Assembly (NCBI RefSeq): GCF_001704415.2
Contig: NC_030826.1
Coordinates: forward strand, 34,405,324 to 34,469,323
From: Capra hircus
Taxonomy: Eukaryota > Chordata > Mammalia > Artiodactyla > Bovidae
DNA length: 64,000 nucleotides
Direction: 5' to 3'
Part shown: positions 1 through 12,235 of the stretch, piece after piece
Layout: each line of letters begins with the position of its first letter
Numbering within the stretch: position 1 is the first letter of the stretch
Translations under genes and position numbers: made by a program
Notes under the pieces: model-generated
Told to the model about the DNA's origin: nothing
What the model saw: only the letters and a program-made list of their open reading frames with translations
Database searches by the model: none

Positions 1-1895
1 GTGGGCCCCACCCTCAAGATACCCAGAGTCTGGACCCGTGCTGGGGGCCTCATGAGCCCAAGAAAAAAAACGCTTTGACCGCAAATCCCCTGCCACTGGG
101 AATGAGCATTTCTTAGTAACAGAAGAAAACTGTTCAGTTGGGATTTTATTTTGAAAAAAATGAAGCTATGAAAATACCTACATTTTATCTTCCAGCAAAC
201 AAAATTTAGGTTAATTTGCTAATTCTTAGATTAATGTACTAATTCTCAGAATGCAGAAAAGTTCATTGGAGGAGGAATGGTTTTCCCACAGAAATGCCCA
301 GGGGTCTTTCCTTGGCCCTTCGAGCACTAACTACTCAAAGCACCCTGTGCACCGCATGCCTCTGAGTTCTGTGACATTCAACTCACTCTGGAGTACAGTG
401 TTGTCCTTCAAGCTGGGTGTTCTCATTCTTCACACATTGCTGGTGGAGCAAGAAAGAGCCTCAGCTTGTCAGAGACTGTCTGCGGGATCCCTGAGTTCTC
501 CAGCATCATCTCCCAGCAAGTTCAGAACATTCTACAGCTTCAGCAAGATGTGAAGACTTCCTTTGTCATCAACTTGTATATGTGACTTGGACAGAAAAGA
601 TCCTGAGGGCAGAGGCGAGGAGACCTGCTGAGCAGGACGGATGTTTGAGTGGGAACTGAGTTTATAAGTGGCCAGGACAGCAGCAGCAAATGTGGTCGTG
701 TTTTCACAGCTTTTACATCCAATGTGGATAATACTCAGCTGCTGGGGCCCACTGTCAGAAAGAGTCGCATCAGCCCAGGACTGATCGCATCTAAGGAACG
801 TCAGGGAAGATAAAGTTCCACCTTGGCTCAGCTGCTGCGGATCTCTGGGACAGAACCTTGGTCTAACTTACACACCTTGTCTCTTGGTGGTAATAACACC
901 TTGATTTCTCGGGGGGAGCATTCCTTCACACTTTCTGCCCACGTGGTTCAGCCGGGGCTGACACTGCCTCTGGGATGCACTGATGCTCCTGTGATGCAGG
1001 TTTAACCAATCAGAGTGCTCTGTTTCCCAGGCCACAGTGGCAGGTTCAGGGATGGCCACATGACCCAAGCCTGCTGGCAGTTTTGCAGGGAGCATCGAGC
1101 CTCGCTAGAACCTCCAGGGAATGTGAAGCTGGATGGCTGTGGGCCTGAGGATAAAGCCAACATGTTGGAGAGCAGCGCTGAAACACACAGAAACACCAGC
1201 TGGGCACCTGCATCCAGCTATGCCTGAAGCTTGTGATACACCTGAAGCCAATATAGTTTACCTGTCTGCATAAACAGCCTAAGGTTTTGCCTGGAGAAAG
1301 AAAAATTGGGGTGAGGAAGGCAGGGGTCTGACATCCTCAAAGACCTGAGGGTTTCCCTGGCCATCTGTATTCACATGCACACTGATTTCCAGCAGGTGGA
1401 AGAACTCTTCACGAAGCAGGACCTTCCCATAGTGAGAAGTGTTCAAAGAGGGCTGTGCACTGGCTCAGTAGGGAGGGAGACCCCCTCCTCAGGGCTGTGC
1501 AGACAAGGAGCCTGTGGTGAAAGGGAATTAGGTTGGCTGCAAGGACCATGGTCCTGTCATTGGATGAGTATGGCCTGGGACCTCAGACCCGCTTTAGTGG
1601 ACAGCTGGGGAGCATTAGTGACTCCCGTGCTAAACTGTAAAAATGTTTAGGATCGTCAAGAAGGTCCAAGAAGTGTTCGGTGATCACCACAGCATCCACC
1701 ACTGTCAGCTCAAGAAATAAAACCTCACCTATGCAGCTGAGCTCCTGGTCACGGAGCCGCCTCCAGCTGGAAACTCTCACTGCATGTGCACCGGCCTAAG
1801 GGTGATGGAACCCACAGGTCTTTCCTAAACAGAGAGCGAGAACTGTCCTACCTTCAGGCTCTGCAGATTTTTTGTTTATTAACAGTGGTGAAAAT
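1..1895. other. Intergenic, no gene recognised
   Basis: Only short, interrupted open frames are present, with no splice-supported coding exon and no repeat I can name with confidence. The stretch near 475-585 and 1640-1720 has coding-like wording but soon meets stops and could be an old decayed repeat or pseudogene. Confidence 0.5.
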
Positions 1896-1901
1896 AAAAG
1901 T

Positions 1902-2112
1902 GCTTGTTGTTATTGTTCATCGCTAAATCTTATCCAATTCTTTGCGATCCCATGGCTGCAGCACACCAGGCTTCCCTGTCCTTCATCATCTCCCAGTTTG
2001 CTCAGATTCGTGTCCATTGAACTGGTGATGCCATCCGACCATCTCGTCCTCCGCTGCCCTGGTCTCCATTTCCCATCAGTCTTTCCCAGTATCAGGGTTT
2101 TCGTGCTTAGCT
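1902..2112 (-). repeat. BovB (RTE) LINE 3' end
   Basis: The + strand shows the reverse complement of the BovB tail: gttattgttcatcgctaaat, tttgcgatcccatggctgca, the caccaggcttccctgtcctt block and ccatccgaccatctcgtcct, ending at the tcagtctttcccagtatcag stretch. The element is 5' truncated and diverged. Confidence 0.85.
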
Positions 2113-2119
2113 GCTAATA

Positions 2120-2185
2120 GAACATGTAGTTTTCCTTTCTTCCTTTCTTCTTCCCTCTTCTCTCCCTCCCTCCCTCCCTTTCTTC
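2120..2185. repeat. Pyrimidine-rich low-complexity tract
   Basis: Irregular CT/CCTT repeats (ttcctttcttcc, then ctccctccctccctccc). A second short tract of the same kind (2444-2485) lies at the other end of the SINE that follows. Confidence 0.8.
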
Positions 2186-2194
2186 TTTTTCCAA

Positions 2195-2443
2195 AAATGG
2201 TTTTATTTATTTATTTAATTTTGGCTGCAGTGGGTCTTCATTGAGGCATGCAAGCTTCTCTAGTTGTGGTGTGTGGGCGTCTCTCATTGCAGAGCCTGGG
2301 CTCTAGAATGCACAGGCTCAGTAGCTACAGTGCTCAAGCTTAGTTGCCCTGTGGCATGTGGGATCTTCGTTCCCCAACCAGGGATCGAACCCATTTCTTT
2401 GCACTGGAAGGCAGACTCTTAACCACTGGACCACCAGGGAGTC
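2195..2443 (-). repeat. tRNA-Glu (CHR-type) SINE
   Basis: In reverse orientation: ttttggctgcagtgggtctt, a gtgtgtgggcgtctc block, then ggatcttcgttccccaacca with the tRNA B-box region gggatcgaaccc, and the end ggaccaccagggagtcc. This is the cetartiodactyl tRNA-Glu family. Confidence 0.85.
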
Positions 2444-2489
2444 CTTCTTTCTTTCTTCCTCCCTCCCTTCCTCCTTTCTTTCTGGTAAT

Positions 2490-5400
2490 AAAAAACTATT
2501 ACAAAAGCAGTCCTCAAACCCTTTTTTAATCTAGTTAACATAAAAACTATTCCACCCCCCAGGCCCTGGCCCCCTTGCACCCCTGCTCCGTGTCTGGGCT
2601 CTGTCTCCCCTCCCCACCCCACTGCCCGGTGTGGACAGTCACAGTGTCAGGGCTGAGACTGAGATGAGCCTCCCCACTCCTTGGCACGTCCCCAGGTGTG
2701 TGAGTGGTGTGGGCTCTGCTCTGGCATTAGAGGTAATGATGGTCATCCGGGCAAGTTGACCCAATCTCCCCCTACCCCTCCCTGCTCATCCGCCTCATCC
2801 AGGTGGTCATGAAATCCTGTCAGTTCCACCCTCTGCTCACCCCGGGCTCACAGCCTCTGTAACTTATTTCCTGTTTCAACACCCTGTCTACCCTTCTTAC
2901 CGTGGCCTTATTCCTTCCACTGTGTTTGTCCCTGGCTTGCAAGGGCCCCCATACTCCAGGGCTGACCCATTCACATCCTTCCCTGCTCGTCCCTCTTGGG
3001 TGCCTTACAGGTCCCTCCATGGCCTTGTCTCCCTATTTTCCGAGCATACCCCCTGCTGTTACCTCTGCCAGAGACACCCTTCCCTCTTTGTCCTGTCTGG
3101 CTGCTCCCTCCACACCCTTCCAGGCTCAGATCAAGAGTGGACTCCTCCAGGAAGCCTCCGAGACCCCCGCCAGTCCCCTCGGTTGTCCTGTGACCTTCCC
3201 GGTGATCAGTACCCTTTGCGAGTCTCTCTGGCTCCAGGTGGTGAGTTACTTGAGAGCAGGACTGCTCTCCTCCTTAGGGCTGGGCAGACCATTTTTTGCA
3301 CAATCCTTTTAAAAACAATACTTCTTGCTTTTTTAAGCTCTTTGCACCTACCAGCTCCTGTAAGCCTCCCAGGAGTACAGGGAGGGTGGAAGAGTGTGTT
3401 GGTTCACGTAAATTCAGGGGCACTGGGTGGGTTTGTGCCTCTCCCATGCCTGGCGTGACCCGTGACCACTGACCTGCCGCCCTAGGACTGCATTGATTGG
3501 CTCCTGCGGTCCTGGAGGTCAGCAGTCCAGCTCAGCACCACCGGGCTGACATCAGGATGCCAGCTCCTGCAGCTCCAGGGCACGGCCGTGTCTCCCATCA
3601 GGTTCTGGGACCGCCTGCCTCCCTCGGCTCGTGCCCGCACCCCACCTCCCTGCCTCTGTCATCGTCCCTCCTCCTGCCTGTGTCAGTCCTCCCCAGCTTC
3701 TTTCTGAAAGGACACTTGTGATGACATTCAAGGCCCACCCAGCTAAGGCAGGACCCTCCCGCATCTGAAGACCTTCCCTTGGTCACACCTGCAGGGCCCC
3801 TTCTGCCCTCTGCCGTCACACACACAGGTTCGGGGCTGGAGCGTGGGTATCTTTGGGCCATTATCCAGCGGCCGCAGGAGCACCCCTGCGCACAGAGCTG
3901 AGACACCCCCTCACCCCCCAGTCTGGCTCCAGTCTCTGGTCTGTGTGTATCACTTCCCGTCCTGAAGGTTTGCAGCCTGGCTGACCACACGGGGCTGGGC
4001 AGTCCAGGAGGAAGGAGGAAGAAAGCCCCCGGCCTGCAGGTAGGAAGAAACCCCATGCGGCCCTGTGGGTGGAGCGGGGGCACCAGTTACATGGACCTGG
4101 TGGGGCATCCCTCTCCAGGGCGAGCCACACAGAGGCGGTGACCAGGTAGCCTTCACGGAGGGCGGGGCACACCTGTCCCTTCCACCTCCTCCCGCCCCAC
4201 ACCTGGTGGTCAGCAGGTGCTGGACGATGGTTCTTCCAGAGGATGCACTGTTTAGAACATGTTGGGCAGAGGGCCGGACGGTTTCCCCCGTCTCCCACTT
4301 AGATCTCACAAGTATGATCTCTCATGTACCCATTCTATGGGCATGCAGATTGAGGCCTGTCTGCTGTGGTTGGTGTTTCTTGACCAAGCCTGTGCTCCCT
4401 GCCTTACATGTCCAGGCTCCAGGGTGCCCACATTACCCTGTAGGGACATACTGTCCCCCGTCTGATCTTGCAGAGGGGAAACTGAGCTTAGTGATCAGAG
4501 AAGTGTCACAGACACGGAGGCCAGTGCCTGGCACGGGGATGGGGCCAAGCTGGCCTCAAGAGCTGCACTTTGGTGTGGAAGCAGAGGGCCCCAAGGTCCA
4601 GGGTGGCTGGACCTGAGGGCGCGAGGGCCACTCCCTCTCAGGCCCACAGAATGGCAATGCTGCAGCCACCAGGCTGTGTGCAGCCACCAGACAGCAGCGC
4701 CAGCTCCGTGGGAAGGGGAAAGGGGACTGGGGGCGTCAGGGGAGGAAGTGGAAGAGGGGGCAGGGAGGGGGGAAGGGAGTGGGAAGTGAGGGGACGGGGG
4801 GGGGGGGGCCAGGAGGGTCGCCATAGTAATGGGAGCCAGCTCTGCTCTCAGGCCGGCCTGCCCCTGGGGAAGGAGATAAAACGTTTTCTATCGATTTCTG
4901 TCTGGAAAGTCATTGGTGATAAGCTCTTCCGGTGGAGACTGGAGGCCCGGCTGCTGGGAGCGTGCAGGGCAGAGGCACAGCCTGGACGCTTGGGTGGGGA
5001 GGTGACCAAGCCAGCAGGGCAGGCTGGGCGGGGAGCCACCTGCTGGGCCTTGGTCTCCCCTCCCGCCCGACGAAGCCCCCACACCTGGGTGGCCTGACTC
5101 CCTTCTCCGGCTGTGGTGGGAGAGGAGAGGCCAGGGACTTGGCGCGTGATGGACGGTGGAGCCATGCACCTGTGCCGTCTCCGGGACTGTCCGCCTGTGT
5201 CTGCAGCTTCTTGTGCTCCACCGAGGTCATCCTGGAGGAGGCGGCTGGCTACCCCCTGGCCTCGGACCAGAGGCCACAGGACCTCAACACCCTGACGTTT
5301 GCTGAGGGCTCTGGAGGAGGGGGAAGCCCCCAGTGCAGGGCTGAGCCCATTCACGTGTGTGCATGTGTGTGCACATGCTGGGGTGTGGGGCACAGGTGTG

Positions 5401-6110
5401 CAGCACTCCCATGCAGAGCAGGTGTGTACACCTGGCACAGACCTGGAGGGAAACCCAGGTGTGCCAGAAACAGCCTGCTTCCTTCCTATCCTTAAACCGA
5501 CTTCAGTCTTGTGCTGAGACCGCCTCTAGCTGCCTGGCAGGAAATTGGATCTCAGCAGGTGTCCCCTCCAGGTAAGAGAAGGTGTCAAGGCCACTCTGAG
5601 TGCGGCCACCTTGCCTGGCAGGGCCGCAGGCCAGCACAGGTGACCACCTTTTCCTGGCTGGCAGAGACACCAGCAAAATGGCCCGAGGAAGGAAATGCCC
5701 AGCAGCCTGCCTGGGGGAGTGGGGGAGGGGTGGATAAAGCGCAGACAGAACTAGGAGGAGACCCTGACTGAAGTCTGGAGCCCTGGAAGCTGCTGCTCAG
5801 AGCGATGTCAGCAGCCACTAATTAAAGGAAATAAAAAATGTTTTCTGTGGTTCCCAGTCACAACAGCCACAGCTCAGGTTTACGCTACTGCTGTCCAGCA
5901 CAACACAAGAACCACACTCATGAATTAAGTGACCTGCCCATTCTACAGATGGGAAAGTTGAGACCAGACACAGCTCCAAGCCACTGGGACCTTCAGCTCC
6001 CCAAGGCTCCATCTGAAGTATCCCCAGGGCGGCCTGGCAGAATGGCCCTGGTCACCCCTGGAAGGATGTAGGCTTTGGGACAGTGATCCTGCCCCTGTGG
6101 GAGGAGGACA
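2490..6110. other. Intergenic, GC-rich, no gene recognised
   Basis: The ORFs here (up to about 196 residues, for example on the - strand at 4848-5438) are chance frames with no recognisable domains. Near 5340-5410 there is a TG-rich stretch. Confidence 0.5.
4713..4811 (+). repeat. G-rich purine tract
   Basis: About 100 bases are nearly all G and A with many GGG and GGGG runs, ending in acgggggggggggggcc (4794-4810). It can form G-quadruplex or triplex structures. No gene overlaps it. Confidence 0.8.
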
Positions 6111-6155
6111 CCCGACTCTGGCTGGCCCGACTCTGGCTGGCCCGACTCTGGCTGG
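6111..6155. repeat. 15-bp unit, three perfect tandem copies
   Basis: cccgactctggctgg occurs at 6111, 6126 and 6141 without change, a small recent minisatellite expansion. Confidence 0.95.
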
Positions 6156-6504
6156 CTGAGTGGCCCTGAGGCTCCAGCCTTGCCTCAGGCTCGGCACCTC
6201 ACTTCTCATTGGCTCAGTTTCCCTTCCAGGTGATGGAGCTGGATCTAACTATTCCTGAAGTTGGTTTCTTTCCAGTTATGCTCACCAAATAATTTTTTTT
6301 GTCATCTCGCAACTCAAAGACTAATTCGAGGCCATCTCATCCAACCCCTTTCCTCCAGTGCCTAATCCTTTTCCATAGCAACTCTGACAACTTCTGTTTG
6401 AACGCCACTCATAATGGGGAGCTCACTACCTTGCAAAGGGTGGCCAGGTTGCTTGCTGCTGGAGAATCCATGCTGGCTGAGATGAGGCCCAGGGCAGTGG
6501 TCCA

Positions 6505-6600
6505 GTTTTCAGCCCTGCTGACTAACTGCTGTGTGACCCTGAGCAAGAGACTTTCCATCTCTGGGCCTCAGCTCATCACCTGTGGCATGGGCTCCCTGGC
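6505..6600 (+). repeat. MIR SINE fragment
   Basis: ctgtgtgaccctgagcaaga followed by ctctgggcctcagctcatcacctg matches the MIR core and 3' part in + orientation. Confidence 0.6.
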
Positions 6601-7179
6601 AGTGCTCATCTGAAGGACAGTGAGGAGTCAGGGAGAGCACACGTGTGAAGTGCTGGGTCCACGCTGCGCCTGGCACAGATCTTGGGGAGTGGGCGTCTTG
6701 CCCCGGAAGTGGATGAACAAGTGCAGTTTCCACATGTCTGAGAGGCCATCTTGTCCCCAGGAAAGGCTGGCGCCAGGCTGTGGAGAGCCTGGGACCATTG
6801 CCACAGCCCTGACATGCACTGCTCAAGTCCTTCCTGGCTGCTGTTCACACCCAAGCTGGTGCTATCCGTTGTCATGGTGACGGAAGCCCATGCAGTCCTG
6901 GGCTGTCAGTCACCCAGGCCTGTGCTTGGGAGGCAGGCATGCGTGGTTTGTGTGCACATGTGTATGAGTGTGTGAACAGATGTCTGCGTGAGGCTGTGAG
7001 TGTGTACCCATCATGACATGTGGGCAGCAGGCGTGCGTTGTGTGTTTCTGGGTCTCTGGCCGGAGGCGGTGTGGACAAGCGGCAGCCCAGGTGTCTGATC
7101 ACGGCCGTTGTGGTCACCCCTCCCCTTCTGAGCCGCAGTTTCCTCTGTGGACATAGCACGTTGTGAAAGACAGTCTCAC

Positions 7180-7560
7180 TCGCTATTTCACATTTCATTC
7201 AGCATGTGTGTATTGAGGGCTGACTCTGCATCAGGCCCTGAGGACTCAGTGATCTCAGGTCCTCTCCTGGGCATCTTCAGTCCAAGGAGAGGTGGACAGA
7301 CCAAGTCAGCTAATGAGTGCCCAGTGTGATGGGGGTGGTGGGGGCAGGGCTGCCAGCAGTGGCCTGAGGATGGAGGGACAGGCAAGCAGAGGGAACAGCA
7401 AGTGCAAAGGCCCTGAGGCGGGGCTGCTGTACTGGAGCATCATGGGCTCCAGCCTGAGGGGCTGCCAGGTCACAGGTGGTGATGGGAGTAGGGAGAGCGA
7501 CCAGGGCTGTCCACAGGACTGGGCAGGCCAGGGCTTGGATGCCAGGCAGGGAGAAGGGAT
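7180..7560 (+). repeat. L2-like LINE fragment
   Basis: Contains the diverged L2 3' wording: tcattcagcatgtgtgtatt, gaggactcagtgatctcagg and aacagcaagtgcaaaggccc. An old insertion with no target-site duplication visible. Confidence 0.5.
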
Positions 7561-7949
7561 TTAGTCCAGGCTAAAGAAGCCTGGACAGCTCTTCACTTTG
7601 GAATGGCCCAGTGAGCCTGGGGACTGGTGTGGAAGACGAACGGCAAGGCGGGGTGGGCAAGAGGTGAGTGACAAAAGGTGTTGGTGGCAGACAGTTCTCC
7701 TCCCCTCCTGCCCAGAGTGACTCTGCTCAGACCCCTCTGCACACTCTGCTCTCCTAGGTGAAGTCAGAACCCTCCCAACTCGGTGAGAAGACGAATAACC
7801 CAGCTGAGACGAGCAAAGGTCCAGGTAGATGGCTTCCCAAAGAAGAGGTTCAGTGGGAACCATGCCTACAACAGCTGCCAACACGGCCACGAGGGAAAAC
7901 GGGTAACACCAAGTTCCGGTGAGGATCCAGGGCTCGGATGGCGGGGGTG

Positions 7950-8390
7950 CTCACACGTGGCTGCGGGAACGTGAAATGTGCAGTCACTCTGAAGAACAGT
8001 CTGGCAGCTCCTTATACAGTTAAATATACACTCCCCATACGATCCAGCCTTTCCACTCCTAGGTGTTTACCCAAGAGAAATGAAAACATATGTCCGCACA
8101 TATGCTCGTGGCAGTTTTACTCATAATTGCCCCAAACTGAAAACAACCCAAATGTTCATCAACTGGTGAATGGACGCGCCAAACGTGACACATCCATACA
8201 ATGAAATATTATTCAGCGATAAAAAGGGATGAACTGCGGTACAGACAGAGCTGTCCCTGAGCTGGGAGCACACTATGCCAGGTGGAAGGAGCCAGATCTC
8301 GAGGCTGGAGACTGTGGGATTCTATTCACGTGATGTTCTGGGTGAATGGAGATGCCAGGGACAGAGAACGAGACAGGGCCTGGGCGTGGG
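7950..8390 (+). repeat. L1 LINE 3' fragment
   Basis: Shows typical L1 ORF2-end wording such as atccagcctttccactccta, aacccaaatgttcatcaact and atacaatgaaatattattca. It is interrupted at its right end by a Bov-tA SINE. Confidence 0.8.
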
Positions 8391-8392
8391 GG

Positions 8393-8583
8393 AAGGCCAA
8401 TCTGTAACGCAGGAGACCCAGGTTCCATCCCTGGGTTGGGAAGATCCCCCAGAGGAGGGCATGGCAACTCACTCCAGTATTCTTGGCTGGAGAATCCCCA
8501 TGGTCAGAGGAGCTTGGCAGGCTATAGTCCATGGGGCTGCAGAGTCAGACACAGCTGAGCAACTAAGCGCAGCACACACTAAC
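8393..8583 (+). repeat. Bov-tA SINE
   Basis: Nearly full length apart from a diverged head: cgcaggagacccaggttcca (tRNA B-box), ggaggagggcatggcaactc, ccagtattcttggctggaga and agtccatggggctgcagagt, ending in the actaagcgcagcacac tail. Confidence 0.9.
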
Positions 8584-8599
8584 ACCCGGTGAATTTAAC

Positions 8600-9360
8600 T
8601 GTATGTCATTACACTGTACGGATCTGGTCACAAAGGCTGATGCTGACCACTTCCTACCATTTGCTAGAGCCAGGAGGAGGTCCAGAGGCACAAGCTTGGC
8701 TGCCAGGGCCTCAATCTGGCTCCGCAAGCAGAGCCATTTCTCAGTAAATGTTTGATCAACTGCTTAGGAAATAATTCCCTCCTCAAACTGAGGGTCCTTG
8801 CTCTCAACACCTGAGGATCAGCTGATCAACCGATCAAACAGGTTGGGTGTGCCGAGGAGTCGTGTGTGTGTGAGTGCACGAGTGTGCATGAGGCAGTGTT
8901 CCATGTGGACCAGCAGACTGCGGCATGTGGCCGTCACAGGGGCCCTGGCTCACTCCCTGCACCAGGCAAGGTGGCGTGGATGCCCCACTTTCTTTGATGT
9001 CAGGGTGGCAGGAGACTGGCTCTGGTCAACGAAACGTGAACAGAAGTGGGGACACCGTCTTCAGGAAGCAGCTTCAAGACCAGGATTGCAGTTCCCTTCT
9101 CCCTCTGCCCAGAGCTGCCCGCCCTCACCAGGACAGAGCCCCATCAGCCTGGGCCCTGGGGTGACTCTGATGAGGGTTGTCTCCCAGCCCCTCGGGTCAG
9201 ACGTGCACCCTGAGAAGTCATCTCCTTTTCCTCCTTTCTGCCTGTCTCATCCTCTTGACAGTGCCTTTCACAGAGCAGAGGTTTTAAATTTCAGCGAGGC
9301 CCAACTCATCAATTCTTTCTCTGATTGACCATGACTTGGAGATGTATTTAAAAAGTCATT
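8600..9360. other. Intergenic, no gene recognised
   Basis: No exon, RNA gene or clear repeat was seen. A 176-residue open frame at 8798-9328 has no recognisable features. Confidence 0.5.
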
Positions 9361-9365
9361 GTTCA

Positions 9366-9488
9366 GGACTTCCCAAGCAGTCCAGTGGTTAAGATTCCAT
9401 GCTTTCACTGCAAGAGGTGAGGGTTCTATCCCTGGTCGGGAAACGAAGATCCTACATGCCTCCCAGTGCAGCAAAAAAACAAAAAAAG
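9366..9488 (+). repeat. tRNA-Glu (CHR-type) SINE
   Basis: ggacttcccaagcagtccagtgg head, gggttctatccctggtcggg B-box region and an A-rich tail (aaaaaaacaaaaaaa) at 9474-9488. Confidence 0.85.
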
Positions 9489-10521
9489 TCATTGCTCAAT
9501 CTTTGATCTTTTAAGGCTTAAAAGTCACTGAGATCTCGGGGCTGCCTGCTATCACAGCACAGCCTCACCTGTCCTAACTAACACAGCAATTAGAACTGAA
9601 TTGTCAAACTGTCATCTGGCTCACAGAGTCAGGCTACAGAATGGACTGTCCAGCTCTGCTATGACTGGGACAGTGGGGAACCAGGGACCCTCTTGCCACT
9701 ACAGCAGCCCCCCAACACTCGCAAGCCTGGACCCTGGAGGCTGGGTGGCAGCAGCGGCAGCAGCAAACGCCTAAGGCGGGAAGAAGCCCCTTGCTCACTC
9801 TCCTTTCTGGTCTTGGGGGTCAGCACACTGTATGGTCGGGCCAATTTCTAATCTGGAACCTAGCTACATGGGATCAGGAGCAGGGTCCCAGCTTCTGCCT
9901 CTGTCCAGGGAGGCAGAGAAGGAGGCAGGAATGGTGCCGAGGGCCCCTTGACTCTGGTCCACTGTGGGGGTGGGGAGGAGGGTACCGCTGCCAACAGAAG
10001 AGGCAGAGAATGAGGCTGGGGGTGACTGGTGGGAGGGAAGAAAAGCCTGAGTGGGCAGGGGGCAAAAGTAAGAGGGAGCCAAGAGGAAGGGCAGGCTGAG
10101 GGTTGGCTCTGGAGAGGGAGGCAAACTGGGGAGAGGTGGGGGTTGGGAGATGATCCTGGCTGTGGAGGTTCAGCAGTGCCCACTCCCCCAAATTCATGTT
10201 CCCCTGGTCCCCCAGATGTGACCTCCTGTGGAAATGGGGTCTTTGCAGCTGTAATCAAGTAAGGATCTCAAGGTGAAATCACCATGGATTTAGGCGTGAA
10301 TCCAATGGCTGGGGTCCTCAGAAGGGGAAGAGGGGACACAGAGACACGTGGAAGGTGATGGTCACCATCATTCCCGGTCAGTCAGCGACCCCAGGGAGCA
10401 GGGACCACCTGCCTGCATGACAGGATGAGAGGACACTGAAGACTTCCTCCAGCGTCCTGGCTTCCTGGGCCTGGGGATTCCTGAAAGGGAACAGAACCAA
10501 GTCCAGATTGAGGGTTAGGGA

Positions 10522-10593
10522 CCACGACACAGCCCAGCAGTCCCAGAGATGCTGTATCCACGACACAGCCCAGCAGTCCCAGAGATGCTGTAT
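10522..10593. repeat. 36-bp perfect tandem duplication
   Basis: Two identical 36-base copies starting at 10522 and 10558 (core cgacacagcccagcagtccc). Confidence 0.95.
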
Positions 10594-12029
10594 CCACCTG
10601 CTGGCTACTCACAGGTTTGCTGACCTGCCTGTGGCTGATTCTCCACACCGGGCCTCTGGAAGTGAAAGCAGGAAGGACCCTGGGCATCACTGGGCTGGCC
10701 AAGCACGTGGCTGCCTCTGTATCTCGTCAGTGACACGCCTGCTGGTCGTCAGCACTGAGGCAGGGAGAGGGCTGTACGGGGCCCACTAGTCAGAGGCACC
10801 CTGAGCTTGAAGGGCCTACCCAGACTGGGACCTTGGGTGGTGTCCGCGAGGGGCAGAACCCCAGGAAGCATCGTCAGGAAGAAAGTAAAGAGGAACCAAC
10901 CAGACAGTGTTGGTGACCAGGGCGAGGCGAGGGCAGTGGGGACCGTCCCCCCACCCGCCACCGCCACCGCCACCCAGCGGCCAGTGCCGGTCATGCTCCC
11001 ACTGTCCACCAGGTGGCGCTGCTCCCCTGGCGATGACTCCCTCCGTCAGTTTCCAAAGCGCTGTTGACGCCCGGGTTCCACCTGCAGCCCTTATGTCTGC
11101 TCTCCCAGGCTTAGCTCACCTTCTAGTGGAGGAGGCTTGGCAACCAGCCCAGGGCGAGCCGCCAGGAGGCTGCAGAGCCGGGAACTGGGCCCGCCCGCCT
11201 GGACGCTGAGCTTTGGCGCTGCCTGGGGCTCAGGATCTGATGCTGAGCGCCTGGCCAGCATACCCCGCCAGCGTCAGCTTGCTCCCAGCGCTTCTGGGGG
11301 CGGCAGCCACCTCCCACAGAAGTCACTGCTCTGGAACCCTCATCTTGGAGTCTGCCTCCAAGGACACCCAGCCTGAGCCCCATGTGGGCCAGGGCAATTG
11401 CAATGTGGCCCGGTGAGGGGTAGGGAATGGGGGGGGGGCTGCAGCAGCTGCAGGACAAGCACCTGGTGTTGATCTGGGGACAGAGGTGGACACGGCCCAA
11501 TGGCTCACCTGCCCGGGCAGTCTCTAGTCACAGCCAAGGGGGCCGATGGTGGTAGTGCAAGGACCCTAGGGCGTGATCCTCTCGGCACCTCATGGCATAG
11601 CCCAGTCCTCCTGCCTGTGATATAACCAGGGCTGCCCCTCTGCCTCTTGCAAACCTGGCCCCCAGATCCTCACCTGGGCCACCCCCAGGTGTGAGTGAGC
11701 AGATATGCTTACTTTCTAGTCAATACACATCCCACAGAAAGGACCTGAGAGTGGACAGCCCACCTCCCGGTGAGCACTGTGCGTGTCCGCCTCCTCCCAG
11801 CCATAGAGGTGTGTTTAAACACTTCTTTTGTTTCTGTGAGGTCAGCCCAGAGCTGGAGCTTGTCATCAGGGTGGTTTGGAGGGGTCAGCTGTGGAGTGGG
11901 TGATAACAGCACAGCGATGGGTGGGAAGGAACTGGTCAGGCTCATAAACCAGCCACTGGGTGTTGTGCTCACATGTCACCTGGACCACTATCTCAACAAT
12001 CACACGAGGAGGGAAATCCTACCACCACT

Positions 12030-12235
12030 GAATCGATGCGGAAACTGAGGCTTAGGGGGATTTGTTCCGGTCACACAGCTCAAGGGCTCACTTCCTGCCA
12101 GCCCTGTTCTGAGCACTTCACCTGTGTTGATACTAATACATAGTTTTCCCAGTGAGCCTAGGAGGTAGGTAGTGCTATCATCCCATTTTATAGATGAGGA
12201 TACTGAGGCACAGGGCTCATGTACAGCCAGGGAAC
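12030..12235 (-). repeat. Two MIR-like fragments
   Basis: gcggaaactgaggcttaggg with cggtcacacagctcaagggc, and then atcccattttatagatgagg with atactgaggcacagggct, both match the reverse complement of MIR. Confidence 0.65.
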
